Positions 26,043 to 34,257 of a stretch of DNA of 64,000 bases are shown here, piece after piece (the first letter of the stretch is position 1; the number at the start of each line of letters is the position of its first letter). The stretch is from Burkholderia sp. WSM2230 (GTDB taxonomy: Bacteria; Pseudomonadota; Gammaproteobacteria; Burkholderiales; Burkholderiaceae). Below the pieces are notes generated by a model that made no database searches, was not told the origin of the DNA, and was given only the letters and a program-made list of their open reading frames with translations. The stretch spans positions 1 to 64,000 of the forward strand of contig NZ_AXAJ01000020.1 in assembly GCF_000472445.1 (NCBI RefSeq), given 5' to 3'. A program made the position numbers and the translations under genes.

Positions 26043-26171
26043 TTACTGGAACAGCTTCATTGCTTGCGAGAGCGTGTTGTATACGCCCCACGCCAGCGGA
26101 ACCATCACATACAGCCAGAAGATGGCGATCTTGGCCTTGTTGGTCGGGTGCACGGGTTCAACGGTCGACAT
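26043..26171 (-). CDS. 42-residue MFS transporter small subunit
   Basis: A short gene that encodes 42 residues (MSTVEPVHPTNKAKIAIFWL at the start) with a single transmembrane helix (about residues 14-31). It starts after a good AAGGAG site and lies 10 bp downstream of an OFA-family transporter gene. Small one-helix partners of this kind follow OFA-type MFS transporters in many betaproteobacteria. A stabilising or regulatory role is inferred, not shown. Confidence 0.75.
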   Translation of the reverse strand: MSTVEPVHPTNKAKIAIFWLYVMVPLAWGVYNTLSQAMKLFQ

Positions 26172-26181
26172 GCGAGTCTCC

Positions 26182-27585
26182 TTATGCGCCTTTGGCGACT
26201 TGTGCGTCGGTCATGTGATGCTTGTCGTCCACACGCTTGACCAACAGATTGCAGATGAAGCCGATCACCAGCAGCACGGCCATGATGTGAACCGTCATCG
26301 TGTAGGCGTCGGCTTTCGCGACACCGTGCGCGACTTCATACGCGCGGATGTAGTTGACCAGCACCGGGCCGGCCACGCCGGCTGCGGCCCAGGCGGTCAG
26401 CAGGCGTCCGTGAATGCCGCCGACAAATGCCGTGCCGAACATGTCTGCGAGATATGCGGGCACCGTGGAAAAGCCGCCGCCGTACATGGTCAGGATGATG
26501 CAGTAGGACAGCACGAAGAGCGCCATCTGGCCGGACGCGGCAAAGCTCGGCACGAGGAAGTACAGTACCGCGCCCAGCGCGAAGAAGATGAAGTAGGTGT
26601 TCTTGCGGCCGATCCAGTCCGAAGCCGATGCCCACACGAAGCGGCCACCCATGTTGAACAGCGACAGCAGGCCGACGAAGCCGGCAGCGGCGGCGGCCGT
26701 CACCGTGCCCTTGAAGCTCTCCTGGATCATCACCGAGGCCTGACCGAGAATGCCGATGCCGGCCGTCACGTTCAGGAACAGTATCAGCCAGATCAGATAG
26801 AACTGCGGCGTCTTCAGAGCCTGGTCGATGTGCACGTGGTTACGCGTGATCATCTTTTGCTGTGAGGTCGCGGGCGGCGTCCAGCCGGCCGGTTTCCAGT
26901 CGGCTGGCGGCACGCGAATGGCCAGCGCGCCAATCGACATCGAGATGAAATAGACAATGCCGAGCACGATGAACGTTTCGGCCACGCCAATACTGGTGGG
27001 GCTCTTGAAGTGGTTCATCAGCGCGACCGAGAGCGGCGCCGCAATCATCGCGCCGCCGCCGAAGCCCATGATCGCCATGCCGGTCGCCATGCCGCGGCGG
27101 TCCGGGAACCAGCGGATCAGCGTCGAGACCGGAGAAACGTAGCCGAGGCCGAGTCCAATCCCGCCTATCACGCCGTAGCCGAGATACAGCAGCGCGATCT
27201 GGTGCAGGTACACGCCCAGCGCGGAAATCAGGAAGCCGCCGCCGAAGCAGCAAGCCGCGGTGAACATGGTGCGGCGCGGGCCGACGTGCTCCAGCCACTT
27301 GCCGGCGAATGCCGCCGACAAACCGAGGAATACGATAGCCAGCGAGAAGATCCAGCCCAGCGACGTGAGCGACCAGTCGTCAGGAGCGGATTGCGTGATG
27401 CCGATAACCTTGGTCAACGGGCCGTTGAACACGGAAAACGCATACGCCTGGCCGATACAGAGATGAACCGCGAGTGCTGCGGGGGGAACCATCCAGCGCG
27501 AAAACCCCGGTTTCGCAATGGTGGCTTCTTTCGAAAAGAATGGTGCTGAGCCTCGATTGTGCTGCGGCTCGGTAATGCTGCTCAT
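26182..27585 (-). CDS. OFA-family MFS transporter (monocarboxylate/oxalate type)
   Basis: A 467-residue, 12-helix MFS transporter of the oxalate/formate antiporter family (FSRWMVPPAALAVHLCIGQA near the N-terminus; WFPDRRGMATGMAIMGFGGG in the central loop). Residues in OxlT that bind oxalate are an Arg and a Lys. Here the Arg is kept (NMGGRFVWA), but the Lys position in helix 11 reads Ala (LLTAWAAAG). It therefore probably carries another monocarboxylate rather than oxalate. It is first in an operon with the 42-residue gene; GGGAGA precedes the ATG. Confidence 0.9.
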   Translation of the reverse strand: MSSITEPQHNRGSAPFFSKEATIAKPGFSRWMVPPAALAVHLCIGQAYAFSVFNGPLTKVIGITQSAPDDWSLTSLGWIFSLAIVFLGLSAAFAGKWLEHVGPRRTMFTAACCFGGGFLISALGVYLHQIALLYLGYGVIGGIGLGLGYVSPVSTLIRWFPDRRGMATGMAIMGFGGGAMIAAPLSVALMNHFKSPTSIGVAETFIVLGIVYFISMSIGALAIRVPPADWKPAGWTPPATSQQKMITRNHVHIDQALKTPQFYLIWLILFLNVTAGIGILGQASVMIQESFKGTVTAAAAAGFVGLLSLFNMGGRFVWASASDWIGRKNTYFIFFALGAVLYFLVPSFAASGQMALFVLSYCIILTMYGGGFSTVPAYLADMFGTAFVGGIHGRLLTAWAAAGVAGPVLVNYIRAYEVAHGVAKADAYTMTVHIMAVLLVIGFICNLLVKRVDDKHHMTDAQVAKGA

Positions 27586-27981
27586 GGTCGGTCTCCCGGG
27601 AAGCGAAGTCTTTGTTATCGGCGCATCAGACCGAATGCTTGAGTGTGTCGGCGTTACAATTGCTAGGTGATGCGGCGCTCATATATGCGGCTGGGCTTCA
27701 TATGAACGTGCGCAAGCTCCAAGAGGAACTTGCCTGGTCGAACGATAGGGCGGCGGACTGGGGTTGGCAATATGAGATAGAAATGCATAAGGCATTGCCC
27801 GAGGAAATGCGACGCAGATCTGTCGGATCGCGTCCGCGAATCCCAAATGCCGGGTTGGGCGCCGTGCTCACGCCTGGTCGTGCACGCGGCGTCACGTAGC
27901 CTGAGCGGAGCAGTAAAGCAAAAAGGCCGGCGGTGGCAGCATCGCCACGCCGGCCTTTCCAAACCGCCGTCAGTCTTTCAG
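27586..27981. other. Intergenic region between two transporter genes
   Basis: A 396-bp gap. An open frame on the plus strand (from 27612) lacks a ribosome-binding site and family similarity, so I do not call it. The only clear element is the terminator at 27921-27960. Confidence 0.5.
27921..27960 (-). terminator. Terminator of the MHS transporter gene
   Basis: AAAGGCCGGCG (27922-27932) pairs perfectly with CGCCGGCCTTT (27948-27958), with an inner GTGGC/GCCAC extension. On the minus strand it ends CCTTTTTG, which fits the transporter that stops at 27982. Confidence 0.75.
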
Positions 27982-29298
27982 TCAGACGGTGCGCCCGGTC
28001 TTCATTTTCGCGGCGACCAGCACCGAGATCAGACAGCCGATCGCGAGATAGCCCGCCACCGGATGCCACGAACCGCCGGCAAAACTGACCAGCGCAACCG
28101 CAATGAACGGCGTGAACCCGCCGCCGACCACGCTCGCCACCTGATAGCCGACGCCCGCGCCGCTGTAGCGATACTCGGTACCGAAGAGTTCGGTGAACAT
28201 GGGCTGCTGCACGCTTACCACCATGTCATGGGCGATGTTCGCGAGCATCACGGCAAAGACGACGATCCACACGGTCGAGCGTGCTTCGAGGGCCAGAAAG
28301 AACGGCACGGCGCTGAACATGCCGACGAGCGCGCCGACGATATACACGCGGCGGCGGCCGAAGCGGTCGGCGAGCATCGCAAAGAGGGGAATCGTAACGC
28401 AGCTCACCGCGCCGACCAGCAAGCCGATGGTCAGGAAGAATTCGCGGGGCATGTGCAGATTCGCCGTCGAATAGTTCAGCGCAAAGGCGGTCACGATATA
28501 CATCGTGAACAGCTCGGCAAGACGCAGCGCGATGATGAGCAGGAACGCTTTCGGATGGCGCAACAATGCTTCGACGATCGGCAGGCGAACGCGGCGTTCA
28601 CCGTGCGCGCCGACCTTTTCCACAAACTCCTGCGACTCTTCCATGCTGGAGCGAATCCACATTGCGATCAGCACCAGCACTACGCTGAAGAGGAACGGCA
28701 GGCGCCAGCCCCAGCTCATGAACGACGCGTTGTCCATCGAACGGCTGATCAGCGCGACCAGACCCGTCGCGAGCACGAGGCCTACGCCATAGCCGACCTG
28801 CACGCCGCTGCTGTAGAACGCTTTTTTCTTTTCGGGCGCGCTTTCGACCGCCATCAACGCCGCGCCGCCCCACTCGCCGCCGACCGCAAAGCCCTGGATC
28901 GCGCGCAGCGTGACGAGCAGCACCGGCGCCAGCCAGCCGATGGTCGCGAACGACGGCAGCAGGCCGATAGCGGCGGTGGACAGACCCATCATCATCACGG
29001 TGAGCACCAGCATGCGCTTGCGCCCGAGCCGGTCGCCGAAATGGCCGAACACGAAGCCGCCGAGCGGCCGGAACAGAAAGCCGACGCCGAACGTCGCGAA
29101 GGCCGCGAGCGTCCCCATTGCCGGGCTCACTTTCGGGAAGAACTCCGAGTTGAAGACCAGTGCCGCGACAATGCCGTACAGCAAAAAGTCGTACCAGTCG
29201 ACGACTGCGCCGACGAAACTGCCCAGCGCCGCTTTGCGTGCCCGGCTGCGCGCCGTGCGAGGGTCGGTTGCTGCGGCCGGCGAAACGGTAGTGCTCAT
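27982..29298 (-). CDS. MFS transporter, metabolite:H+ symporter (MHS) family
   Basis: A 438-residue, 12-helix symporter. The start (KAALGSFVGAVVDWYDFLLY) and the loop GHFGDRLGRKRML are characteristic of the MHS family (ShiA, KgtP, ProP relatives). RAIQGFAVGGEWGGAALMAV is the family helix-4/5 signature. It would import a carboxylate or betaine with protons; which one cannot be read. AAGGAGAC precedes the ATG. It lies divergent to the GntR/CoA module, 300 bp from operator-like site A, so it may be part of that regulon. Confidence 0.9.
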   Translation of the reverse strand: MSTTVSPAAATDPRTARSRARKAALGSFVGAVVDWYDFLLYGIVAALVFNSEFFPKVSPAMGTLAAFATFGVGFLFRPLGGFVFGHFGDRLGRKRMLVLTVMMMGLSTAAIGLLPSFATIGWLAPVLLVTLRAIQGFAVGGEWGGAALMAVESAPEKKKAFYSSGVQVGYGVGLVLATGLVALISRSMDNASFMSWGWRLPFLFSVVLVLIAMWIRSSMEESQEFVEKVGAHGERRVRLPIVEALLRHPKAFLLIIALRLAELFTMYIVTAFALNYSTANLHMPREFFLTIGLLVGAVSCVTIPLFAMLADRFGRRRVYIVGALVGMFSAVPFFLALEARSTVWIVVFAVMLANIAHDMVVSVQQPMFTELFGTEYRYSGAGVGYQVASVVGGGFTPFIAVALVSFAGGSWHPVAGYLAIGCLISVLVAAKMKTGRTV

Positions 29299-29689
29299 GA
29301 CGGGTGTCTCCTTGGGATTTTCGAAATGCTGCGGGCGATCAGCCGCGCGGTCCCTGTTGGCGCGCGTGGCCCGGCGGGGGCGGCTCGCTGCGTAGCTGAC
29401 GGTTGCAGGATGTGCGGAAGATTAAGTGACGCGAGCGTTATCCCACAATTGGCGGAGAGCGAAAATTGCGCGATAGCCGGACGCTCGTGCGCGCATAGCG
29501 CGCGTTTCTAGCGTATACACCGAGCGCCACGCGCATTGGCTTAGGGCAGGCGAGACGACGCGGCGCATGCTACCGTAAGATATGATTCAGAAACAACAGT
29601 CACTGATATACTACATACCGAATATTGATTTTTGCGGCAATGCAGCATATGATTGAGTCATTCGTTCACTCAATCGTTTGGAGCTACAA
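29299..29689. other. Divergent promoter region of the GntR module
   Basis: A 391-bp region between the MHS transporter and the small gene before gntR. It becomes AT-rich after 29575, holds operator-like site A (29604-29619) and an inverted repeat GATTGAGT (29651-29658)/ACTCAATC (29668-29675). No gene is seen. Confidence 0.6.
29604..29619. promoter_or_regulatory. Operator-like site A of the GntR module
   Basis: TGATATACTACATACC matches the perfect motif of sites B and C in 14 of 16 positions. It lies 70 bp upstream of the small gene and about 280 bp upstream of gntR, as expected for autoregulation. Confidence 0.6.
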
Positions 29690-29908
29690 ATGGAATTTGT
29701 TCCTCTCTCGCTGCTCGCCGCCGCTGTTGTTGGCTTGGGTAGTGCCGCCACGGTTCTCATGGCTCGCTGGATTCCGCAGTCTGTCGCGCAACTTGCAGCG
29801 CAACATGGCCGCTTCGTCGGACTCGACCAGCAGCGCGAGGCAGCGGTGGCGCCTTATCGTATGCATGTTCAACCTGAGGCGATGAATGTCGTCGGAACTT
29901 CAAACTGA
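29690..29908 (+). CDS. Possible small membrane protein upstream of gntR
   Basis: A 72-residue frame (MEFVPLSLLAAAVVGLGSAA at the start) with one hydrophobic helix at residues 5-25 and a polar tail. TTGGAG lies 6-11 bp before the ATG. It overlaps the gntR start by 23 bp in another frame. No family is recognised; it could be a leader peptide that couples translation to gntR. Confidence 0.38.
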   Translation: MEFVPLSLLAAAVVGLGSAATVLMARWIPQSVAQLAAQHGRFVGLDQQREAAVAPYRMHVQPEAMNVVGTSN

Positions 29909-30605
29909 AGCGGTGGCAACACCTTTGACGTTGTCGTTGCAGCCTATCGGCGCAAGCGCGAGCTTGCGCGATCAGGCGTATGCAATGCTTCGCCAGGCTA
30001 TCGCAGACGCGGACATTTACCAGACGCGCGAAGAAATCCGCCTGGACGAACGCGTGCTGAGCGAAACGCTTGGCGTAAGCCGCACGCCCGTGCGCGAGGC
30101 GATGACGCTGCTCGAGCAGGAAGGCTTTCTGCGCATGGTGCCGCGCCGCGGCATTTATATTGTGCGCAAGAGCAAGCGCGAAATCGTCGAGATGATTCAC
30201 ATGTGGGCAGCCCTTGAAAGCATGGCTGCCCGGCTCGCCACGCAGCGCGCTACTGACGAGGAAATCGCCCGCCTGCGGCACATGTTCGACAATTTCCGCG
30301 ACGCCACGCCGGCCGAGCACATCGCCGAATATTCGGACGCGAACATCGCGTTTCACCAGGCGATCGTCGAACTGTCGAAGTCGCAGATCATTCTCGACAC
30401 CATCAAGAACATTTTTATCCACGTGCGCGCGATCAGGCGCATGACCATCTCGCAAAGCGATCGCGCGTCGCGCTCGATTGTTGACCATCTGCGTATCATC
30501 GAGGCGCTCGAGAAGCGTGATACCGAACTGGCAGAGCGTCTGACGCGCCAGCATTCGCTTGATCTCGCGGCCTTCGTCGAGAAGAACTGCGATTTTCTCG
30601 ATTGA
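29886..30605 (+). CDS. GntR-family regulator, FCD subfamily
   Basis: A 239-residue regulator (MSSELQTEAVATPLT at the start). The winged helix is LRDQAYAMLRQAIADADIYQ through LGVSRTPVREAMTLLEQEGF, with the GntR signature and an arm at RRGIYIV. The C-terminal all-helical FCD domain (residues ~95-225) has the metal/ligand His residues in ANIAFHQAIVEL and VDHLRIIEAL. Such proteins repress catabolic operons and release DNA on binding an organic acid. It sits between the divergent MHS transporter and the ThDP/CoA operon. Sites A, B and C around it share a 16-bp motif, so I infer that it controls both sides. Confidence 0.92.
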   Translation: MSSELQTEAVATPLTLSLQPIGASASLRDQAYAMLRQAIADADIYQTREEIRLDERVLSETLGVSRTPVREAMTLLEQEGFLRMVPRRGIYIVRKSKREIVEMIHMWAALESMAARLATQRATDEEIARLRHMFDNFRDATPAEHIAEYSDANIAFHQAIVELSKSQIILDTIKNIFIHVRAIRRMTISQSDRASRSIVDHLRIIEALEKRDTELAERLTRQHSLDLAAFVEKNCDFLD

Positions 30606-30665
30606 CCGCTGAGTAGGTCTCGGCCGCCGGTTCCGGCGAGCACTGCAGTTCAAAGTAGCGCAGGC

Positions 30666-30702
30666 AAAAAGCCCGCGGTGTTACGCACCGCGGGCTTTTT
30701 TC
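30666..30702 (+). terminator. Intrinsic terminator of gntR
   Basis: AAAAAGCCCGCGGTG and CACCGCGGGC form a strong stem with a short loop, followed by six T. It ends the gntR transcript 60 bp after its stop. Confidence 0.92.
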
Positions 30703-30755
30703 GTCTGGATTCGCGCCGCGTAGGGAAATACCGCGCTTGACGTCGTTTGAAATGT

Positions 30756-30771
30756 GGTATGTGATATATCA
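30756..30771. promoter_or_regulatory. Operator-like site B
   Basis: GGTATGTGATATATCA is the exact reverse complement of site C. It contains the 10-bp palindrome TGATATATCA. It lies 340 bp upstream of the ThDP enzyme gene. Confidence 0.65.
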
Positions 30772-30917
30772 ACAATGAACGTCTACGTACCGCGTTCAGT
30801 GTTTTCCCTTGCAGCGGTGGCCAGGCGACGTCGGAACAACCGTCTTGCCTCTGCTAGCAAGGGTTGCAGCAGAAACGACCGCTTTATCGGGAACGCGAAA
30901 TCGTTCTTGCCTCAAAC

Positions 30918-30940
30918 TGATATATCACATACCGTATGTG
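30918..30940. promoter_or_regulatory. Operator-like site C
   Basis: TGATATATCACATACC (30918-30933) repeats site B in opposite orientation. It overlaps the second dyad CACATAC-C-GTATGTG (30926-30940). It lies 170 bp upstream of the ThDP enzyme gene and is the best candidate for GntR control. Confidence 0.65.
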
Positions 30941-31110
30941 AACAAAGCCGGCAGCGCATTCTCGGAAGGCGTTCAGAGAACCGACAGGCAGCAGGTTTTT
31001 CATGGGACGCGGGGTAAGCGCAGCAAGCGCGAACTCCCATCGATGCTAAAGCATGGAACCGGCGTATCCGCCACAGCGCCCGCGCCGGTCGATATAGACA
31101 GGAGACGACC

Positions 31111-32874
31111 ATGTCCGCAGTTGTTTCATCCCTGAACCCAGCCACGGGCAGCACCACAGCGGAAGACACGCTCAAGCAGAAGACGCGCAACGCCGGCGTC
31201 GTCTCCGGCGGCCATCTGGTCGCGAAGGCGCTGAAGAACGAAGGCGTCGATACGATCTTCACGCTGTGTGGCGGACACATCATCGATATTTACGATGGTT
31301 GTGTGGACGAAGGGATTCGCATCATCGACGTGCGCCACGAGCAGGTGGCGGCGCACGCGGCTGACGGCTATGCGCGCCAGACCGGCAAGCTCGGCTGCGT
31401 GGTGACGACGGCCGGCCCCGGCTGCACCAACGCGGTGACCGGCATTGCGACGGCGTTCCGCTCCGAGAGCCCGGTGCTGCATATCGGCGGCCAAGGCGCG
31501 CTGACGCAGCACAAGATGGGTTCCCTACAAGATCTGCCGCACGTCGACATGATGGCGCCGATCACCAAGTTCGCCGCCAGCGTCTCGAGCACCGAGCGCG
31601 TCGCGGACATGATCTCGATGGCCGCCCGCGAGTGCTTCAACGGCGCGCCTGGTCCCGCCTACCTCGAAATTCCGCGCGACGTGCTGGACCGCGAAGTGGA
31701 ACTGACGCGCGCGGTCGTGCCGCAGCCGGGTCACTATCGTGCGTCGACCAAGTCGATTGGCGACCCGCGCGATATCGAGAAGCTGGCTGACATCCTCGTG
31801 AATTCCGAGCGTCCCGCGATTCTGTACGGACAGCAGGTCTGGACCGCGCGCGGCCATGAAGAAGCGATCGCGCTGCTGCGCGGCCTCGACATTCCGGGCT
31901 ACTTCAACGGCGCGAGCCGCGGCCTGCTGCCGCCGGGTGACCCGCATCACTTCGACCGCACACGCTCGCAGGCGTTTGCCAATGCGGATGTGCTGATCGT
32001 CGTCGGCACGCCGTTCGACTTCCGCATGGGCTACGGCAAGCGCATCAGCAAGGAACTGACGCTCGTGCAGATCGACATGGATTACCGGACGGTCGGCAAG
32101 AACCGCGATATCGACCTGGGTCTCGTCGGCGATCCGGGCGCGATCCTCGCGGCGGTGCTTCAAGCCGCGAGCGGCCGCCTGAAGGACGACAAGCGCCAGG
32201 CGCGCCGCAAGTGGATGGCGCAATTGCAGGACGCCGAAGCAACGGCGACTGAAAAGCTGATGCCGCTCTTCAAGTCGAACAACACGCCGATCCACCCGTA
32301 CCGCGTCGCTTACGAGCTCAACGAGTTTCTCTCCGACGACACCATCTACATCGGCGACGGCGGCGACGTCGTGACGATTTCCGCGCAAGCGGTGCGCCCG
32401 CGTCGCCCCGGGCAGTGGATGGACCCGGGCGCGCTCGGCTCGCTCGGCGTCGGTACCGGCTTTGCGCTCGCCGCCAAGGTTGCGCATCCGCACAAGGAAG
32501 TGCTGTGCTATTACGGCGACGGCTCATTCGGCATGACCGCGTTCGACATGGAGACGGCCAACCGCTTCGGCGCGCCGTACCTCGTGGTAATCGGTAATAA
32601 CTCGGCGATGAACCAGATCCGCTACGGCCAGCTCGCCAAATACGGCGACGAGCGCGGCAACGTCGGCAATCTGCTGAGCGACGTGCCGTTCAGCAAGTTC
32701 GCCGAAATGCTCGGCGGTTACGGCGAGGAAGTGCGCGACCCCGCGCAGATCGCAAGCGCATTGCAGCGTGCGCGCGAAGCGATTCATCGCACAGGCCGTT
32801 CCGCGGTCGTGAACATCTGGGTCGATCCGCGCGAGTATGCGCCGGGCACCAAGAATCAGACCATGTACAAGTAA
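31111..32874 (+). CDS. ThDP-dependent enzyme, 2-hydroxyacyl-CoA lyase / oxalyl-CoA decarboxylase-like
   Basis: A 587-residue member of the acetolactate synthase-like ThDP superfamily, with PYR (residues ~35-200), central (~225-365) and PP (~395-560) domains. The cofactor-activating Glu77 is in DVRHEQ, and the Mg/ThDP motif is GDGSFG (Asp470) with Asn496-Asn497. The N-terminal FTLCGGH differs from canonical oxalyl-CoA decarboxylase (GVVGIP) and is closer to GGH-type 2-hydroxyacyl-CoA lyases. The Tyr-Glu pair used by oxalyl-CoA decarboxylase is replaced by LQDL. A Frc gene follows 24 bp later, so an acyl-CoA substrate is likely. The exact reaction is open. Confidence 0.8.
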   Translation: MSAVVSSLNPATGSTTAEDTLKQKTRNAGVVSGGHLVAKALKNEGVDTIFTLCGGHIIDIYDGCVDEGIRIIDVRHEQVAAHAADGYARQTGKLGCVVTTAGPGCTNAVTGIATAFRSESPVLHIGGQGALTQHKMGSLQDLPHVDMMAPITKFAASVSSTERVADMISMAARECFNGAPGPAYLEIPRDVLDREVELTRAVVPQPGHYRASTKSIGDPRDIEKLADILVNSERPAILYGQQVWTARGHEEAIALLRGLDIPGYFNGASRGLLPPGDPHHFDRTRSQAFANADVLIVVGTPFDFRMGYGKRISKELTLVQIDMDYRTVGKNRDIDLGLVGDPGAILAAVLQAASGRLKDDKRQARRKWMAQLQDAEATATEKLMPLFKSNNTPIHPYRVAYELNEFLSDDTIYIGDGGDVVTISAQAVRPRRPGQWMDPGALGSLGVGTGFALAAKVAHPHKEVLCYYGDGSFGMTAFDMETANRFGAPYLVVIGNNSAMNQIRYGQLAKYGDERGNVGNLLSDVPFSKFAEMLGGYGEEVRDPAQIASALQRAREAIHRTGRSAVVNIWVDPREYAPGTKNQTMYK

Positions 32875-32898
32875 TACGGACACCTTAGGAGACACGAC

Positions 32899-34146
32899 AT
32901 GGGCAAAGCACTCGACGGCGTGCGCATTCTCGATTTCACGCATGTTCAATCGGGCCCGACCTGCACGCAACTGCTGGCGTGGTTCGGCGCGGACGTAATC
33001 AAGGTGGAGCGGGCCGGCGCCGGCGACATCACGCGCGAGCAACTGCGTGATATTCCCGACGTGGACAGCCTGTACTTCACGATGCTCAACCACAACAAGC
33101 GTTCTGTCACGATCGACACCAAGCACCCCGAGGGCAAGCAGGTACTCGAGGCGCTGATCCAGAAATGCGACGTGCTGGTCGAGAACTTCGCGCCGGGCGC
33201 GCTCGACCGCATGGGCTTCACGTGGGAACGCATTCAGGAGCTGAATCCGCGCATGATCGTCGCGTCGGTCAAAGGCTTCGGCCCAGGTCCTTATGAGGAC
33301 TGCAAGGTCTACGAGAACGTTGCGCAATGCGCGGGGGGCGCGGCCTCCACCACGGGTTTCGACGACGGCCCTCCGGTCGTGACCGGCGCGCAGATCGGCG
33401 ACAGCGGCACGGGCTTGCATCTCGCGCTCGGCATTGTCACCGCGCTGTATCAACGCACGCAAACGGGCCGCGGACAGCGCGTGCTCGCCGCGATGCAGGA
33501 CGGCGTGCTCAATCTGTGCCGCGTGAAGCTGCGCGATCAGCAGCGGCTGGAACGCACCGGCGTGATGAAGGAGTATCCGCAATACCCGAACGGCAAGTTC
33601 GGCGAAGCGGTGCCGCGCGCGGGCAATGCATCGGGCGGTGGGCAGCCGGGCTGGATTCTCAAATGCAAGGGCTGGGAGACCGATCCCAACGCGTATATCT
33701 ACTTCATCACGCAGGCGCCGGTGTGGGCCAGGATCTGCAACGTGATCGGCAAGGAAGAGTGGGCGACCGACCCTGACTACGCGACGCCTGCTGCGCGCCT
33801 GCCGCGTCTGAAGGACATTTTCGCGGAGATCGAACGCTGGACGATGACCAAGACCAAGTTCGAGGCTATGCAGATACTCAACAAGTACGACATTCCATGC
33901 GGGCCGATTCTGTCGATGAAGGAGATTGCCGAAGAGCCCTCGTTGCGTAAGACCGGCACGATTGTCGAAGTCGATCATCCTACGCGAGGAAAGTACCTGA
34001 CAGTTGGGAATCCTATCAAACTGTCCGATAGTCCAACCGAAGTCACGCGTTCGCCGCTGCTCGGCGAACATACCGACGAAGTCATGGCGGAACTGGGCTA
34101 TTCGCCCGAGCAGATCAGCGCATTGCGCACCGCCGGCGCCATCTAG
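32899..34146 (+). CDS. frc: Formyl-CoA:oxalate CoA-transferase (CaiB/BaiF class III)
   Basis: A 415-residue class-III CoA-transferase. The start (MGKALDGVRILDFTHVQSGP), VDSLYFTMLNHNKRS, VENFAPGALDRMGFTWE and VYENVAQCAGGAA follow Oxalobacter Frc closely. The catalytic Asp is Asp168 in GDSGTG (Asp169 in Oxalobacter), and the glycine loop is GNASGGGQPG. It would move CoA from formyl-CoA (or succinyl-CoA) to oxalate in the cytoplasm. TAGGAGAC precedes the ATG. The upstream ThDP enzyme and downstream acyl-CoA synthetase fit one pathway. Confidence 0.88.
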   Translation: MGKALDGVRILDFTHVQSGPTCTQLLAWFGADVIKVERAGAGDITREQLRDIPDVDSLYFTMLNHNKRSVTIDTKHPEGKQVLEALIQKCDVLVENFAPGALDRMGFTWERIQELNPRMIVASVKGFGPGPYEDCKVYENVAQCAGGAASTTGFDDGPPVVTGAQIGDSGTGLHLALGIVTALYQRTQTGRGQRVLAAMQDGVLNLCRVKLRDQQRLERTGVMKEYPQYPNGKFGEAVPRAGNASGGGQPGWILKCKGWETDPNAYIYFITQAPVWARICNVIGKEEWATDPDYATPAARLPRLKDIFAEIERWTMTKTKFEAMQILNKYDIPCGPILSMKEIAEEPSLRKTGTIVEVDHPTRGKYLTVGNPIKLSDSPTEVTRSPLLGEHTDEVMAELGYSPEQISALRTAGAI

Positions 34147-34257
34147 GCGTACCGAATCCGCAGAAAAACCGTAGTGCAAGGCCGCCCGCCGCTTGCCGGT
34201 CAGGCAAGCGCAGTGCCGGGCGGCGCCCTTTCGAAACCGCATTGGAGACGGCAGGAC

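Larger units (their letters stand above)
30606..31110. other. Promoter region of the ThDP/CoA-transferase operon
   Basis: A 505-bp non-coding stretch. It starts with the gntR terminator and carries operator-like sites B and C in inverted orientation, 146 bp apart. It ends with AGGAGA before the ATG at 31111. The 180 bp between site C and the ATG show no further motif. Confidence 0.65.

Noticed and set aside
27612..27899. 95-codon plus-strand frame in the transporter gap
   Set aside because: No ribosome-binding site before either ATG, no family resemblance and the end runs into a terminator region.
27847..29511. 554-codon plus-strand frame over the MHS transporter
   Set aside because: Low-complexity His/Arg/Glu/Ala composition and opposite to a clear 12-helix transporter gene.
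31111..32874. Canonical oxalyl-CoA decarboxylase (oxc)
   Set aside because: The protein is next to frc, but lacks the GVVGIP motif and the Tyr-Glu pair of known oxalyl-CoA decarboxylases; I only use the broader superfamily name.
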